A DNA stretch of 53,894 nucleotides from Propylenella binzhouense (GCF_009866965.1 NZ_SPKJ01000019.1:1-53894), one strand, 5' to 3'; shown: positions 1-8,189, counted from the stretch's first letter. A program made the numbers and translations. Notes: generated by a model from the sequence alone, not told the origin.

Positions 1-72
1 CGCCTCATCGATCTCTTCCCACCAGCCGAATGCGCCAACTACTTCAAAGCGGCAGGGTATGATGCAACCTGA
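1..72 (+). pseudogene. IS630-family transposase, C-terminal end only (cut by window edge)
   Basis: The first 23 codons read through to a TGA at 70-72 and end in a peptide containing AECANYFKAAGYDAT. This closely resembles the usual C-terminus of IS630/Tc1-type DDE transposases. Only the tail lies in the window, so it cannot be said whether the gene upstream is complete. A right terminal inverted repeat would be expected shortly after 72, but its left partner is outside the window and it cannot be confirmed. It fits with the recombinase remnant and repeats that follow. The family call rests on a short peptide. Confidence 0.6.
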
Positions 73-104
73 TCGGATTCCGCTCTAAGCGGCAAACGCT
101 GGAG

Positions 105-297
105 CGGAACGAGCGGCACGGCCTTCGCGATGCACCCTCGCCGGGGCCGCATCCATCCCCCTCCCCTCGTGGGGAGGGGCCAGGGGAGGGGTTCCCCGCG
201 TCGCCTCCCTCTCTGTCGTCATCGCCGGACTTGATCCGGCGATCCAGAAACGGAGTGGCGGACCGGGCGCCGCCTGGATGCCCGGGTCAAGCCCGGG
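105..297. repeat. Paired-palindrome repeat element, copy A
   Basis: The element carries two perfect palindromes: arms CGCCGGA/TCCGGCG around CTTGA, and arms CCCGGG/CCCGGG around TCAAG near its right end. They are linked by a GC-rich segment. The left flank (from about 105) and both palindromes recur in the same order at about 1735-1967, and the palindromes again at about 2047-2170. Such elements are common between genes in Hyphomicrobiales and often produce spurious short reading frames. No gene is seen between 73 and 300 apart from this element. Confidence 0.75.
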
Positions 298-300
298 TTT

Positions 301-830
301 TGACCGAGACCGACAATCGCGATGCTCGCGGCGGGTGGCATCCTCGCTCTGGCAGCGCTCGCGGTTGAGCCGGTTGGTTTCCTGCGCATAGGCGCGCATG
401 GCCTCCGCCGCCATGTCCGGCGTCATCATGGCTCGCGCAAGCCGGCAAGCACGCGGGTTTCCAGCACCTCGCAGGCGATGGTGCGGGCATTATCGCAGCC
501 ATTGCCGAGTACATGGTTGGAGCACGCAAAACGGTCCTGTCCGCGATGGGCATAGGTCCCGCCGCAGCAGCTGCAGAATACGAGGCCGGAAAGCAGGGTG
601 CCCGGCCAGTGCGTGGCATTCAGTCCGCCGTTCTTCGCCATCATGGTCCGCGTGGCGGCGCGCGATGCCTCGATCTGCCTGGTGTAGAGTGCTGCCAATT
701 CGTCCTGCCGCGCCTTGGCGGCGTCCCACAGGTCCTGCGGCACGATGCGCAGTTCGGGAGCCTCCGCGCGTATCCATTCGCTCTCCAGGTTGAGGCGGTA
801 GGCGGAGCGGCCGATGATCCTTTTCTCTCG
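301..830 (-). pseudogene. Serine recombinase remnant (recombinase domain end plus zinc ribbon), truncated and frameshifted
   Basis: Read leftward from about 830, the sequence encodes a fragment with LNLESEWIRAEAPELRIV and later FCSCCGGTYAHRG. These match the end of the recombinase domain and the CxxC zinc ribbon of large serine recombinases. The frame stops at 426-428 after LAGLREP. The expected continuation (MTPDMAAEAMRAYAQETNRLNRER) resumes at 429 in another frame, which indicates a one-base deletion near 430. The N-terminal catalytic serine domain is missing; vapC lies there instead. The C-terminus runs into repeat copy A near 300. The gene is clearly dead and presumably came from an integrated element. 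Confidence 0.8.
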
Positions 831-877
831 TTCTTTCCTGGCCTCGCCAATCCTCGGCCCTCTCGAACTCTCCGCGT

Positions 878-1291
878 CTATCGCGATAGTGCGGATTGAA
901 CGTCGGTCAGCGCGAAGTCGTCGCCGACATACAGAAGCGGAGCCGAATGCCGCTTTGCGAGGGCATAGGCAAAACAATCGCCGAAGTTCAGGCCGCCTCG
1001 CGTGCCAAATCCCTTGCCGTAATCCAAGCGCGCCCTCATGGCGGCACGGCCAAGGTTCTCGTCTATGGATGCAATGGATATGCTGAAGTCGGAAAGAAAC
1101 GCATCCAGATCGGCAATCGCCTCGTGCCTGTCTCCGTTCCTGATCCGGCCCGCCATGACAGTGCCGGCCTCGACATAGTTCACAGCCGATATGAGACGCG
1201 GAACTTCTGTCTGAAGAGCGTCCATGCAATCAGGCGCTTCCGCCTCCTCGAACAGGATCGCGATGATGGCGGATGCATCCACGACGATCAT
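878..1291 (-). CDS. vapC: VapC-type PIN-domain toxin (ribonuclease)
   Basis: The 137-residue protein has the acidic residues of the PIN ribonuclease fold: D5 in VVDASA, E41 in NYVEAG, D105 in [11 protein letters not shown] and D124/D125 in YVGDDF. Known VapC toxins cleave RNA (often initiator tRNA or rRNA) with Mg2+ and are held inactive by VapB. The start ATG overlaps the vapB stop by four bases (ATGA), typical of translational coupling. All four acidic positions are present, so the toxin is likely functional. It sits between a dead recombinase and repeats, suggesting it arrived with a mobile element. Confidence 0.9.
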   Translation of the reverse strand: MIVVDASAIIAILFEEAEAPDCMDALQTEVPRLISAVNYVEAGTVMAGRIRNGDRHEAIADLDAFLSDFSISIASIDENLGRAAMRARLDYGKGFGTRGGLNFGDCFAYALAKRHSAPLLYVGDDFALTDVQSALSR

Positions 1292-1560
1292 CGCGAGAGA
1301 CCAAGTTCTTCGGGCGTATCGCCGACCGCTTCATCCCATTCCCGTTTCGTGACCGGGCGGCGATCATAGCGACCGGCGCGTTGGCGCACGAAAGCCTTCA
1401 TGCGCGAAACATAGTCGAGCTGCGCCTCCTGCTCGGCGCGCAGTCGTTCCAGCCGCTCGCGCATGGCCTGCGTAATGGCGTCCGTCATGGTCTCGCCGGT
1501 CAAACGGGACAATTCCCGCGCCAGCCGATCCGCTTCCTCTGTCTTGATGCTCAAGGCCAT
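1288..1560 (-). CDS. vapB: VapB-type antitoxin
   Basis: This is a 90-residue protein starting at the ATG at 1558-1560. An AGAAGGG ribosome-binding site nine bases upstream supports that start over the in-frame GTG at 1584. The N-terminus ([20 protein letters not shown]) resembles the PSK/VapB class, in which the first 40 or so residues dimerise and bind the operon operator. The acidic C-terminal third (ending [14 protein letters not shown]) would wrap the toxin. It is the first gene of the vapBC operon and is probably autoregulated through the palindrome just upstream. Confidence 0.88.
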   Translation of the reverse strand: MALSIKTEEADRLARELSRLTGETMTDAITQAMRERLERLRAEQEAQLDYVSRMKAFVRQRAGRYDRRPVTKREWDEAVGDTPEELGLSR

Positions 1561-1573
1561 GCCAGCCTGCCCT

Positions 1574-1592
1574 TCTAGATTCACGATCTAGA
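1574..1592. promoter_or_regulatory. Palindromic candidate vapBC operator
   Basis: A perfect inverted repeat, TCTAGAT-TCACG-ATCTAGA, lies 14 bases upstream of the vapB start. Toxin-antitoxin operons are normally autorepressed by the antitoxin or the complex binding such a site over the promoter. The position and perfect symmetry support this; binding itself is inferred. Confidence 0.6.
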
Positions 1593-1640
1593 TAGCATTT
1601 CCGGCCCGGTGCTTCAACGGAAAAGGTCGAAATTCCCGCC

Positions 1641-1757
1641 CGGAACGAACGAGCGGCAGAGCCCGGAACGCAACAAGCGGCAGGGCCCGAAACGGAACAA
1701 GCAGCAAAACGCCGGAACAACGAGCGGCAAACGCCGGAACGAACGGGCGGCACGGCC
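1641..1757. repeat. Array of five degenerate 22-25 bp repeats
   Basis: Five head-to-tail units begin at 1641, 1664, 1688, 1713 and 1735. Each has the form CGGAAC-(G/A)AAC-(G/A)AGCGGCA followed by RRRCC or AAACGC. Spacing is 22-25 bp and there are no unique spacers, so this is not CRISPR. A single unit lies at 105-123 and two to three more at 2184-2245, always next to the palindromic repeats. No gene is recognised between 1593 and 2370, which is filled by these arrays and repeat copies B and C. Confidence 0.7.
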
Positions 1758-1967
1758 TTCACGATGGGCCCTCGCCGGGGCCGCGTCCATCCCCCCTCAT
1801 GGGGAGGGGCCAGAGGAGAGGTCCCCCGGGATTCCTCCCTCTCCGTCGTCATCGCCGGACTTGATCCGGCGATCCAGAAACGGAGCGGCGGACCGGGCAC
1901 CGCCTCGCCGTCGTCGTCGGCAGAGCGGCGGACCGGGCACCGCCTGGATGCCCGGGTCAAGCCCGGG
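1735..1967. repeat. Paired-palindrome repeat element, copy B
   Basis: This is a direct repeat of copy A, including the GGCGGCACGGCCTTC left flank, both palindromes and the linker. It carries an extra internal segment in which GGCGGACCGGGCACCGCCT is doubled. With copy A it brackets the recombinase remnant and vapBC, so the intervening 1.4 kb lies between direct repeats. Confidence 0.75.
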
Positions 1968-2046
1968 CAGGACGACGGAAAATGCCGCTGCCTTGGGGAT
2001 GCGCTCCCGCCGCCTTGCCTCCCTCTCCGTCGTCATCGCCTCCCCG

Positions 2047-2170
2047 CTGTCGTCATCGCCGGACTTGATCCGGCGATCCAGAAACGGAGTGGCGGACCGG
2101 GCACCGCCTCTCCGTCATCGTCGCAGAGCGGCGGCCCAGGCGCCGCCTGGATGCCCGGGTCAAGCCCGGG
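2047..2170. repeat. Paired-palindrome repeat element, copy C
   Basis: The same two palindromes recur (CGCCGGA/TCCGGCG and CCCGGG/CCCGGG), with the doubled internal segment also seen in copy B but without the left flank of copies A and B. Copies B and C therefore share a more recent history. Confidence 0.72.
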
Positions 2171-2183
2171 CAGGACGACAGAG

Positions 2184-2245
2184 CAAGCGGCAGGGCCCGG
2201 AACAGAACAGGCGGCAAAACGCCGGAACCAACGAGCGGCAAGGCC
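2184..2245. repeat. Second short array of the 22-25 bp repeat
   Basis: A partial unit and two full units of the 1641-1757 repeat (starting at 2198 and 2223) follow copy C directly. From 2246 to the start of the next gene at 2371 no further feature is evident apart from a GAGGAG ribosome-binding site near 2354-2359. Confidence 0.6.
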
Positions 2246-2370
2246 GCCGGAAAAGATGCGTTTCCAACTTCGCCGTTCAGTCCGCCGCGCCCGCATCCTA
2301 ACGTGCCGCTCGACCCGCTTACCCGCGAAGAGGCTCGAGATTCGGGCCGCCGCAGCGAGGAGTTCAGCAC

Positions 2371-3396
2371 ATGCGTTTCGGACTGTTCGGCAACGCCACT
2401 GCAGCCCGCGTCGGCCCCGATGTAGACAGCTCGTACGGATACAGGGATTTCGTCGAGTACAACATCGAGGCGGAGGCGCTCGGCTATCACAGCACCTTCG
2501 TGGTCGAGCATCATTTCACCGGATACGGCCAGGTCTCGGCCAGCATGAACATGCTGACCTGGCTCGGCGCGAAGACGAGCACGATCCGGCTCGGCACCGC
2601 CGTGCTGGTGCTGCCCTGGCACAATCCCGTGCTCATCGCCGAGCAGGCCGCGACCATCGATCTCCTGAGCGGCGGCCGGCTCGATTTCGGCGTCGGCAAG
2701 GGCTACCGGCACAACGAGTTCGTGGGCTTCTGCATCCCGATGGAGGAGGCCGGCGACCGCTTCAACGAATCGGTCGACGTGATCCTGAAGGCCTGGACCT
2801 CGGCCGACCGCTTCTCGCACGAGGGCAAGTACTGGCGCTTCGAGGACATCGTCGTCGAGCCGCCCACGGCCCAGCAGCCGCACCCGCCGCTCTGGATGGG
2901 CGCGGGCAGCCCGGAATCGATCGCGCAGGTGGCCGAGCGCGGCTTCAACCTCCTCCTCGACCAGTTCGCCACGATCGAGGTGATCGGCGAGCGCGTCGCC
3001 TTCTTCAAGGCGGAATGCGAGAAGCGCGGCCGGACCTTCGACCCGATGCAGGTCGCCGTCGCGCGCGCGCTCAACGTCTCGAACTCGAAGGAGGAGAAGG
3101 ACGCCGCTCTCGAGAAGCGCCGGGTCGCCCAGCAGCGGCTGACGAAGATCTCGCAGCGGCCGGACGGCAACAACAAGGCGAGCATCCTGAACTTCGCGGA
3201 CACGCGCGAGGCGAGCGAGGAGAGCGCGCTCTACGGCACCCCGGACGAGATCGCCGCCAAGCTCGAGCGGCTGCAGCGGCTCGGCGTCGAATACGTCCTG
3301 GTGACCACGGGCGGCAACCGCGACACGCTGCGGCGCTTCGCGGCCGACCTCATGCCGCATTTCGACGCCGCGCCGGCGATGCGGGCCGCCGAGTAG
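2371..3396 (+). CDS. LLM-class flavin-dependent oxidoreductase (luciferase-like monooxygenase)
   Basis: The 341-residue protein begins MRFGLFGNA and shows the bacterial-luciferase-like TIM barrel pattern: an early VVEHHF segment, TSTIRLGTAVLVLPWHNP, LSGGRLDFGVGKGY near the middle and PPLWMGAGSPESI further on. Family members use reduced FMN (or F420 in some groups) to oxygenate organic substrates. The reduced flavin usually comes from a separate reductase; a flavin reductase gene lies at 25579. It is the first gene of a plus-strand cluster with an alpha/beta hydrolase, CoA-transferase subunits and a VOC protein. The ATG is preceded by GAGGAG. The substrate is unknown. Confidence 0.9.
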   Translation: MRFGLFGNATAARVGPDVDSSYGYRDFVEYNIEAEALGYHSTFVVEHHFTGYGQVSASMNMLTWLGAKTSTIRLGTAVLVLPWHNPVLIAEQAATIDLLSGGRLDFGVGKGYRHNEFVGFCIPMEEAGDRFNESVDVILKAWTSADRFSHEGKYWRFEDIVVEPPTAQQPHPPLWMGAGSPESIAQVAERGFNLLLDQFATIEVIGERVAFFKAECEKRGRTFDPMQVAVARALNVSNSKEEKDAALEKRRVAQQRLTKISQRPDGNNKASILNFADTREASEESALYGTPDEIAAKLERLQRLGVEYVLVTTGGNRDTLRRFAADLMPHFDAAPAMRAAE

Positions 3397-3514
3397 CACG
3401 GGGCCCTCCGTTCGTTTCCGCCGCTCCGGAGCCGCCCGCTCCGGAGCGGCATCGTCGCAAGGAAAAGGCAGCGGCCGACCGGTTCGCGCGCTGCAATCAA
3501 GGGGAAGGCGGTCA

Positions 3515-4276
3515 ATGAAGGACGGGTTCGTCGAGACGGCGCACGGCCGGATCCATTATCTCGAGGCGGGCAGCGGGAAGCCCATCATCCTCCTGCATTC
3601 GAACGGCAATTCGGCCTACGAATACGACCATCTCATCGAAAGGCTCGCCGGCAAGCACCGGGCGATCGCCTGGGACCAGCCGGGCCATGGCGATTCCGAC
3701 CGGATCGTCCGGCACTATTCCGTCGAGGACTATTCCGATGCGGTCGTCGCCTTCATGGACGCGCTCGGGATCGACAAGGCGAACGTGCTCGGCGCGTCGA
3801 TCGGCGGCATGATCTGCACGGATCTCGGGGCGCGCCACGCCGACCGGATCGACCATCTCTTCGTGGTGGAGGCGCCGGCCCGCAGCCAGGAGGAATGGGC
3901 GGCGGAATGGCTGCGCACGGAGCGCAACTGGACGAGCCCCGTCCAGGCCATGGACCAGCTCACCCCCCGCTTCCGGAACGTCACGCCGGAATTCCTGGAG
4001 CGCTGGAACATCGACCGCCAGAAGGCCGGCGCCTGGACGATGCTCGACGTGATGTGGGCTCTGCGCCTCTACGATTCCCGCGGCGCGATCCCGAAGGTCA
4101 CCGCGAAGACGATGGCGATCTTCGGCGAGAACAACAGGATCAAGGCCTACGCGCCCCTCTACGAAGCGGGGATCCCCGGCGTCCGGATCGAGCTCATGAA
4201 GGATTGCGGCCACTTCCCGATGGTCGACGATCCGGAGGCGCTCGCCAAGCTCGTCGACGACTTCGTGGGCGCCTGA
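3515..4276 (+). CDS. Alpha/beta-fold hydrolase
   Basis: The 253-residue protein has the canonical fold markers: an oxyanion strand ILLHSNGNS near residue 26, WDQPGHGDSD at 53-62, a nucleophile elbow GASIGG with S95, and H233 in DCGHFPMVDDP. At the usual acid position the sequence reads FGENN, with Asn at 207 where Asp is common, so the acid may be supplied from elsewhere. The start has a strong GGGGAAGG ribosome-binding site. Lying between a luciferase-like monooxygenase and a CoA-transferase, it may open an ester or lactone intermediate; related proteins include enol-lactonases. That role is inferred. Confidence 0.87.
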   Translation: MKDGFVETAHGRIHYLEAGSGKPIILLHSNGNSAYEYDHLIERLAGKHRAIAWDQPGHGDSDRIVRHYSVEDYSDAVVAFMDALGIDKANVLGASIGGMICTDLGARHADRIDHLFVVEAPARSQEEWAAEWLRTERNWTSPVQAMDQLTPRFRNVTPEFLERWNIDRQKAGAWTMLDVMWALRLYDSRGAIPKVTAKTMAIFGENNRIKAYAPLYEAGIPGVRIELMKDCGHFPMVDDPEALAKLVDDFVGA

Positions 4277-4342
4277 CATGGCGCGGGGAACGGGACGGCG
4301 GCCGGTCGCGGACCGCGCCGGCGCCGCCGGGAAGGGGCTCGG

Positions 4343-5017
4343 ATGATCGACAAGTTCGTACGTTCGGCCGCCGAGGCGGTCGACGGGGTGAAGGACGGGG
4401 CGACGGTGCTCGTCGGCGGCTTCGGCGCCGTCGGGCAGCCGCTGACGCTGATCGACGCGCTCATCGAGCAGGGCGCGAAGGACCTGACGATCGTCGCCAA
4501 CAATGCCGGCGTCGGGCGGGTCGGCCTCGCCCGGCTGCTCGATCTCGGCCGCGTCAGGAAGGTGATCTGCAGCTTTCCGCGCAGCTCCGATCCGGTGGTG
4601 TTCGAGGAGCTCTACAAGGCCGGGCGGATCGAGCTCGAGATCGTCCCGCAAGGGACGCTCGCCGAGCGGCTGCGCGCCGCCGGCGCCGGGATTCCGGCCT
4701 TCTTCACGCCGACCGCCTACGGCACCCAGCTTGCGGACGGCAAGGAAGTACGCGAGATTGGCGGTCGGAGCTGCGTGCTGGAAACCGCGCTCCAGGGCGA
4801 CGTCGCGCTCGTCGAATGCTGGAAGGCGGACCGGTGGGGCAATCTCACGTTCCGCGATTCCGGGCGCAACTTCAATCCGGTGATGGCGACCGCCGCAACG
4901 CTGACGGTCGCGCAGAGCCAGCATGTCGCCGAGCTCGGCGCGCTCGACCCGGAGACGGTCGTCACGCCCGGCGTCTACGTGGACCGGGTGGTGCACGTGC
5001 CCTATGGCGACCCGTGA
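4343..5017 (+). CDS. 3-oxoacid/acyl CoA-transferase subunit A
   Basis: The 224-residue protein has the class I CoA-transferase alpha fold, with TVLVGGFGAVGQPLTLIDAL near residues 20-40 and the GGRSCVLETAL and EIVPQGTLAERLRAAG segments typical of PcaI/ScoA/AtoD proteins. It pairs with the next gene to move CoA between a donor such as succinyl-CoA and an acceptor acid. The ribosome-binding site is GGGAAGGGG before the ATG, and its TGA is 13 bases from the subunit B start. Acceptor specificity (3-oxoadipate, acetoacetate or another acid) cannot be told from these motifs. Confidence 0.9.
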   Translation: MIDKFVRSAAEAVDGVKDGATVLVGGFGAVGQPLTLIDALIEQGAKDLTIVANNAGVGRVGLARLLDLGRVRKVICSFPRSSDPVVFEELYKAGRIELEIVPQGTLAERLRAAGAGIPAFFTPTAYGTQLADGKEVREIGGRSCVLETALQGDVALVECWKADRWGNLTFRDSGRNFNPVMATAATLTVAQSQHVAELGALDPETVVTPGVYVDRVVHVPYGDP

Positions 5018-5030
5018 GATGGAGGCCAGG

Positions 5031-5708
5031 ATGAACGAAGCGGACGCCATGCCGGGTACCAGGCCGGCTTCCAAGCCGCTCACGCGCGGCGAGATGGCGG
5101 CGCGTGCCGCCCGCGACATCCCCGAAGGCTGGTACGTCAATCTCGGGATCGGGATGCCCACCCTGATCGCCAATTACGTGCCGTTCGACCGCGAGGTGAT
5201 CTTCCACTCCGAGAACGGCATCCTCGGCATGGGCCCGCAGCCCGAGCCGGACAAGATCAATCGCTGGCTCGTCAATGCCGGCAAGCAGCACGTGACGCTT
5301 CGGCCGGGCGGCTGCTACTTCCACCATGCCGACAGCTTCGCCATGATCCGGGGCGGCCATCTCGACCTCTGCGTGCTCGGGGCGTTCCAGGTCGCCGAGA
5401 ACGGCGACATCGCGAACTGGGCGACGACGTCGGAATCGGCGCCGGCCGTCGGCGGCGCGATGGATCTCTGCGTCGGCGCCAAGAACCTGTGGGTCGTGAT
5501 GGAGCACACGACCAAGGCGGGAGAGAGCAAGCTCGTCCGCCGCTGCAGCTACCCCCTGACGGCGCTCGGATGCGTGACGCGCATCTACACGAATCTCGCC
5601 GTCCTCGAGGTCACGCCCGAGGGCTTCGTGGTGACCGAGATGATCCCGGGGCTCTCCTTCCAGGAGCTGCAGTCGCGGACCGACGCGCCGCTCAAGCTGG
5701 CGTGTTGA
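5031..5708 (+). CDS. 3-oxoacid/acyl CoA-transferase subunit B
   Basis: The 225-residue beta subunit carries the catalytic glutamate E61 in SENGILGMGP, which forms the glutamyl-CoA intermediate in this family, and the YVNLGIGMPTLIANYV segment around 35-50. The ATG at 5031 is chosen because GGAGG lies five bases upstream; an in-frame ATG at 5019 is possible but has no good ribosome-binding site. It is coupled to subunit A and completes a heteromeric transferase. Its C-terminus (PGLSFQELQSRTDAPL) is typical of the family. Confidence 0.9.
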   Translation: MNEADAMPGTRPASKPLTRGEMAARAARDIPEGWYVNLGIGMPTLIANYVPFDREVIFHSENGILGMGPQPEPDKINRWLVNAGKQHVTLRPGGCYFHHADSFAMIRGGHLDLCVLGAFQVAENGDIANWATTSESAPAVGGAMDLCVGAKNLWVVMEHTTKAGESKLVRRCSYPLTALGCVTRIYTNLAVLEVTPEGFVVTEMIPGLSFQELQSRTDAPLKLAC

Positions 5709-5725
5709 GGACGTCCGGACCCCGC

Positions 5726-6076
5726 ATGCGCATCCAGAACTTCTATTACGTCGCCGCGGACATCGGCCAGGCGCGCGCCTTCTACGAAGACGCCCTGGGC
5801 CTGGAGGTGAAGTTCGCCGACGGGGAGCGCTGGATCCAGTTCAGCGCGGGCGGACAGAACTTCGCGCTCAGTTCCCTCGCCGAGGCGCCGCCGGGGGTGC
5901 GCGGCGGGACGATCGTCTTCGAGGTGGAGGATCTCGCAGGCGCGCTCGCGCGCGTAGAGGAGGCCGGCGGCACGATCCTCGGCGAGCGCGACATGGGCGG
6001 ACACGGCCGCACGGCCACCTTCGCCGACCCCGCCGGCAACGTCGCGCAGCTCTTCGCCCGCGCCACATCCGGCTGA
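5726..6076 (+). CDS. VOC-family (glyoxalase/bleomycin-resistance/dioxygenase fold) protein
   Basis: The 116-residue protein is a single pair of VOC half-modules: RIQNFYYVAADIGQARAFYEDALGL at the start and GHGRTATFADPAGNVAQLF at the end. Members bind a divalent metal and act as lyases, isomerases, dioxygenases or binding proteins; the specific reaction is not visible. It starts 17 bases after CoA-transferase subunit B and is probably cotranscribed with it. The start is the ATG at 5726, since the longer reading frame lies entirely over subunit B. Motifs cannot separate an epimerase-like from a resistance-type role. Confidence 0.8.
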   Translation: MRIQNFYYVAADIGQARAFYEDALGLEVKFADGERWIQFSAGGQNFALSSLAEAPPGVRGGTIVFEVEDLAGALARVEEAGGTILGERDMGGHGRTATFADPAGNVAQLFARATSG

Positions 6077-6094
6077 GCGCGATCCGGCGGCGCG

Positions 6095-6108
6095 GGCGGC
6101 GCGCCGCC
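6095..6108. terminator. GC-rich palindrome between convergent genes
   Basis: A perfect 14-bp palindrome (GGCGGCGCGCCGCC) lies in the 49-base gap between the VOC gene and the convergent tctA-like gene. It could end transcripts from both sides, but there is no clear T-run. Confidence 0.35.
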
Positions 6109-6125
6109 GCTCCGCCGCTCCGCCG

Positions 6126-7628
6126 CTACTCTTCCGTAAAGACCACCGCGCGCTGCTTCTTGAGGCTCGGCAGCACCGAGAACACGACCAGCGCGACCGC
6201 GATGAGAAGCAGAACGAGCGATATCGGCCGCGTCACGAACACGGAGAAGTCGCCGTCCGAGAGGACGAGCGCGCGGCGGAAGTTCTCCTCCAGCATGGGC
6301 CCGAGCACGAAGCCCAGCATCAGCGGCGCCGGCTCGCAGGCGAGCTTGTGGAAGAGATAGCCGAGCACGCCGAATCCGGCCGCCATGAAGAGATCGAAGG
6401 TCGAATAGCTCACCGAGTAGACGCCGATGCAGCAGAACATGAGGATCGCCGGATAGAGAACCCGGTACGGCACCTTGAGAAGCTGCACCCAGATGCCGAT
6501 CAGCGGCAGATTCAGGATCACGAGCATCAGATTGCCGATCCACATCGAGACGATGAGGCCCCAGAAGAGATCGGGGTTGCTCGTCATCACCTGCGGGCCG
6601 GGCTGGATGTTGTGGATGATCATGGCGCCGAGCATCAGGGCCATGGTCGCGCTGCCCGGGATCCCGAGCGTCAGCGTCGGAATGAAGGCCGTCTGGGCGG
6701 CGGCGTTGTTGGCGGATTCCGGGCCCGCTACGCCCTCGATCGCGCCGTGCCCGAATTCGTCCGGCCGCCGCGAGACCTTCCGCTCCAGGCTGTAGGCGAA
6801 GAACGAGGCGAGCGAGAGCCCGGCCCCCGGCAGGATCCCCACGAAGGCGCCGATCGAGCTGCCGCGCAGGATCGCGGGGGTCATGCGGCGGATATCCTCG
6901 CGGGTCGGCCAGAGCGTGGTGATCTCGGACGTGTAGGCCTTGCGGTGCTCCCTCTGCTCCAGGCTTCCGACGATCTCGCTGAACGCGAAGATCCCGACGG
7001 CCACGACGATGAAGTCGATGCCTTCCCAGAGCTCGGGAAAGCCGAAGGTGAAGCGCGTGACGCCCGAGGCGACATCGATGCCCACCAAGCCGAGAAGCAG
7101 GCCGAACACGATCATGCCGATCGACTTCACGACCGAGCCCGAGGCGAGCGAGACCGCGCCGACCAGGCCGACCGCCATCAGCGAGAAGTACTCCGCCGGA
7201 CCGAACTTGAACGCGAAGCGCGTGAGCGGCGCGGCGAACAGCGCGAGCATCAGCACGCCGACGCAGCCGGCAAAGAACGAGCCGATGGCCGCGGCGGCAA
7301 GCGCGGCGCCCGCCTTGCCCTTCCGCGCCATCTGGTGGCCGTCGATGACGGTCACGACGGACGAGGTCTCGCCCGGCAGGTTGACGAGGATCGCGGTGGT
7401 CGAGCCGCCATAGGCCGCACCGTAATAGATGCCCGCCAGCATGATCAGCGCACCGACCGGAGGCAGGCCGTAGGTGAACGGGAGCAGCATCGCGATCGTC
7501 GCGAGCGGACCGAGCCCGGGCAGAACGCCGATCAGCGTCCCGAGCAGACATCCCGCGAATGCATAGAGGAGGTTGTGGAGGCTGAGCGCCGTCTCGAGGC
7601 CGATCGCCAGGTGGTCGAGGAACTCCAC
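6126..7628 (-). CDS. Tripartite tricarboxylate transporter, large permease (TctA family), system 1
   Basis: The 500-residue membrane protein has many hydrophobic helices and TctA signatures: GTLIGVLPGLGPLATIAMLL near 30-50, YYGAAYGGSTTAILVNLPGE, GSSIGAFVGILPGAG, and NNAAAQTAFIPTLTLGIPGS in the second half. TctA proteins form the main channel of secondary carboxylate importers fed by a periplasmic TctC binding protein. The start is GTG at 7628 with an AGGAGAA ribosome-binding site; length is normal for the family. It is the last gene of the cluster 14288-6126. The paralogue at 32180-33697 is clearly related but divergent, so the two systems probably carry different acids. Confidence 0.93.
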   Translation of the reverse strand: MEFLDHLAIGLETALSLHNLLYAFAGCLLGTLIGVLPGLGPLATIAMLLPFTYGLPPVGALIMLAGIYYGAAYGGSTTAILVNLPGETSSVVTVIDGHQMARKGKAGAALAAAAIGSFFAGCVGVLMLALFAAPLTRFAFKFGPAEYFSLMAVGLVGAVSLASGSVVKSIGMIVFGLLLGLVGIDVASGVTRFTFGFPELWEGIDFIVVAVGIFAFSEIVGSLEQREHRKAYTSEITTLWPTREDIRRMTPAILRGSSIGAFVGILPGAGLSLASFFAYSLERKVSRRPDEFGHGAIEGVAGPESANNAAAQTAFIPTLTLGIPGSATMALMLGAMIIHNIQPGPQVMTSNPDLFWGLIVSMWIGNLMLVILNLPLIGIWVQLLKVPYRVLYPAILMFCCIGVYSVSYSTFDLFMAAGFGVLGYLFHKLACEPAPLMLGFVLGPMLEENFRRALVLSDGDFSVFVTRPISLVLLLIAVALVVFSVLPSLKKQRAVVFTEE

Positions 7629-7637
7629 GTCTTCTCC

Positions 7638-8105
7638 TCAGCCTGCCAGCAGCGCGGGCCACAGATGGAACTGCAGCCCGAGCCCATAGACGAAGATCAC
7701 GACCGCGAGCCCGACCAGCACGACGGCGTTGAGGGCAGCGGCGCGCCAGCTGAATTCGTGGCTTGCGACACTCGCCACGAGAACCAGCACGGCGACCGCG
7801 GCGACAAGGCCCATCGGCTGGAGCAGCACGCCGAAGAGGACCACCGCGGCGAGCACGATGGCCAGGCTCTTCAGGTCCCATCCGGACAGCTTCGCATCCG
7901 CCTCGGCGTCCTTCCCGCGGAGCGCGCCGAAGATGACAGCGGCGCCGATGAGCATGAGAAGCACGCCGAGCCAGAACGGAAAGTAGCCGGGTCCCATGCG
8001 CGCGGCGGTTCCCATCCGGTAGCCGGAGGCGATCACGGCGAAGGCGCCGCCGACTCCGACATAGAGCAGGCCGGCGGCGAAATCCTTCGGGTGTCGGAGC
8101 TTCAT
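7638..8105 (-). CDS. Tripartite tricarboxylate transporter, small permease (TctB family), system 1
   Basis: The 155-residue protein has four predicted hydrophobic helices and typical TctB features: an opening DFAAGLLYVGVGGAFAVIAS helix, RMGPGYFPFWLGVLLMLIGA, and a short C-terminal helix ending FHLWPALLAG. TctB is the small membrane subunit partnering TctA. The ATG at 8105 (MKLRHPKD) is preferred because the protein then begins just before the first helix; an in-frame ATG at 8138 would add 11 residues. It lies nine bases before the tctA-like gene. Confidence 0.88.
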   Translation of the reverse strand: MKLRHPKDFAAGLLYVGVGGAFAVIASGYRMGTAARMGPGYFPFWLGVLLMLIGAAVIFGALRGKDAEADAKLSGWDLKSLAIVLAAVVLFGVLLQPMGLVAAVAVLVLVASVASHEFSWRAAALNAVVLVGLAVVIFVYGLGLQFHLWPALLAG

Positions 8106-8189
8106 CTCGGATCCGTCAGAGGTCGAGCCGCCCGGCATCGCCGCCGCCCTGCCGGCGACATCGGCCGCTCCGAAAGCGCGAGCGGGGCC

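Noticed and set aside
1641..1757. Possible CRISPR array
   Set aside because: Units are head-to-tail without spacers, and no cas genes are present in the window.
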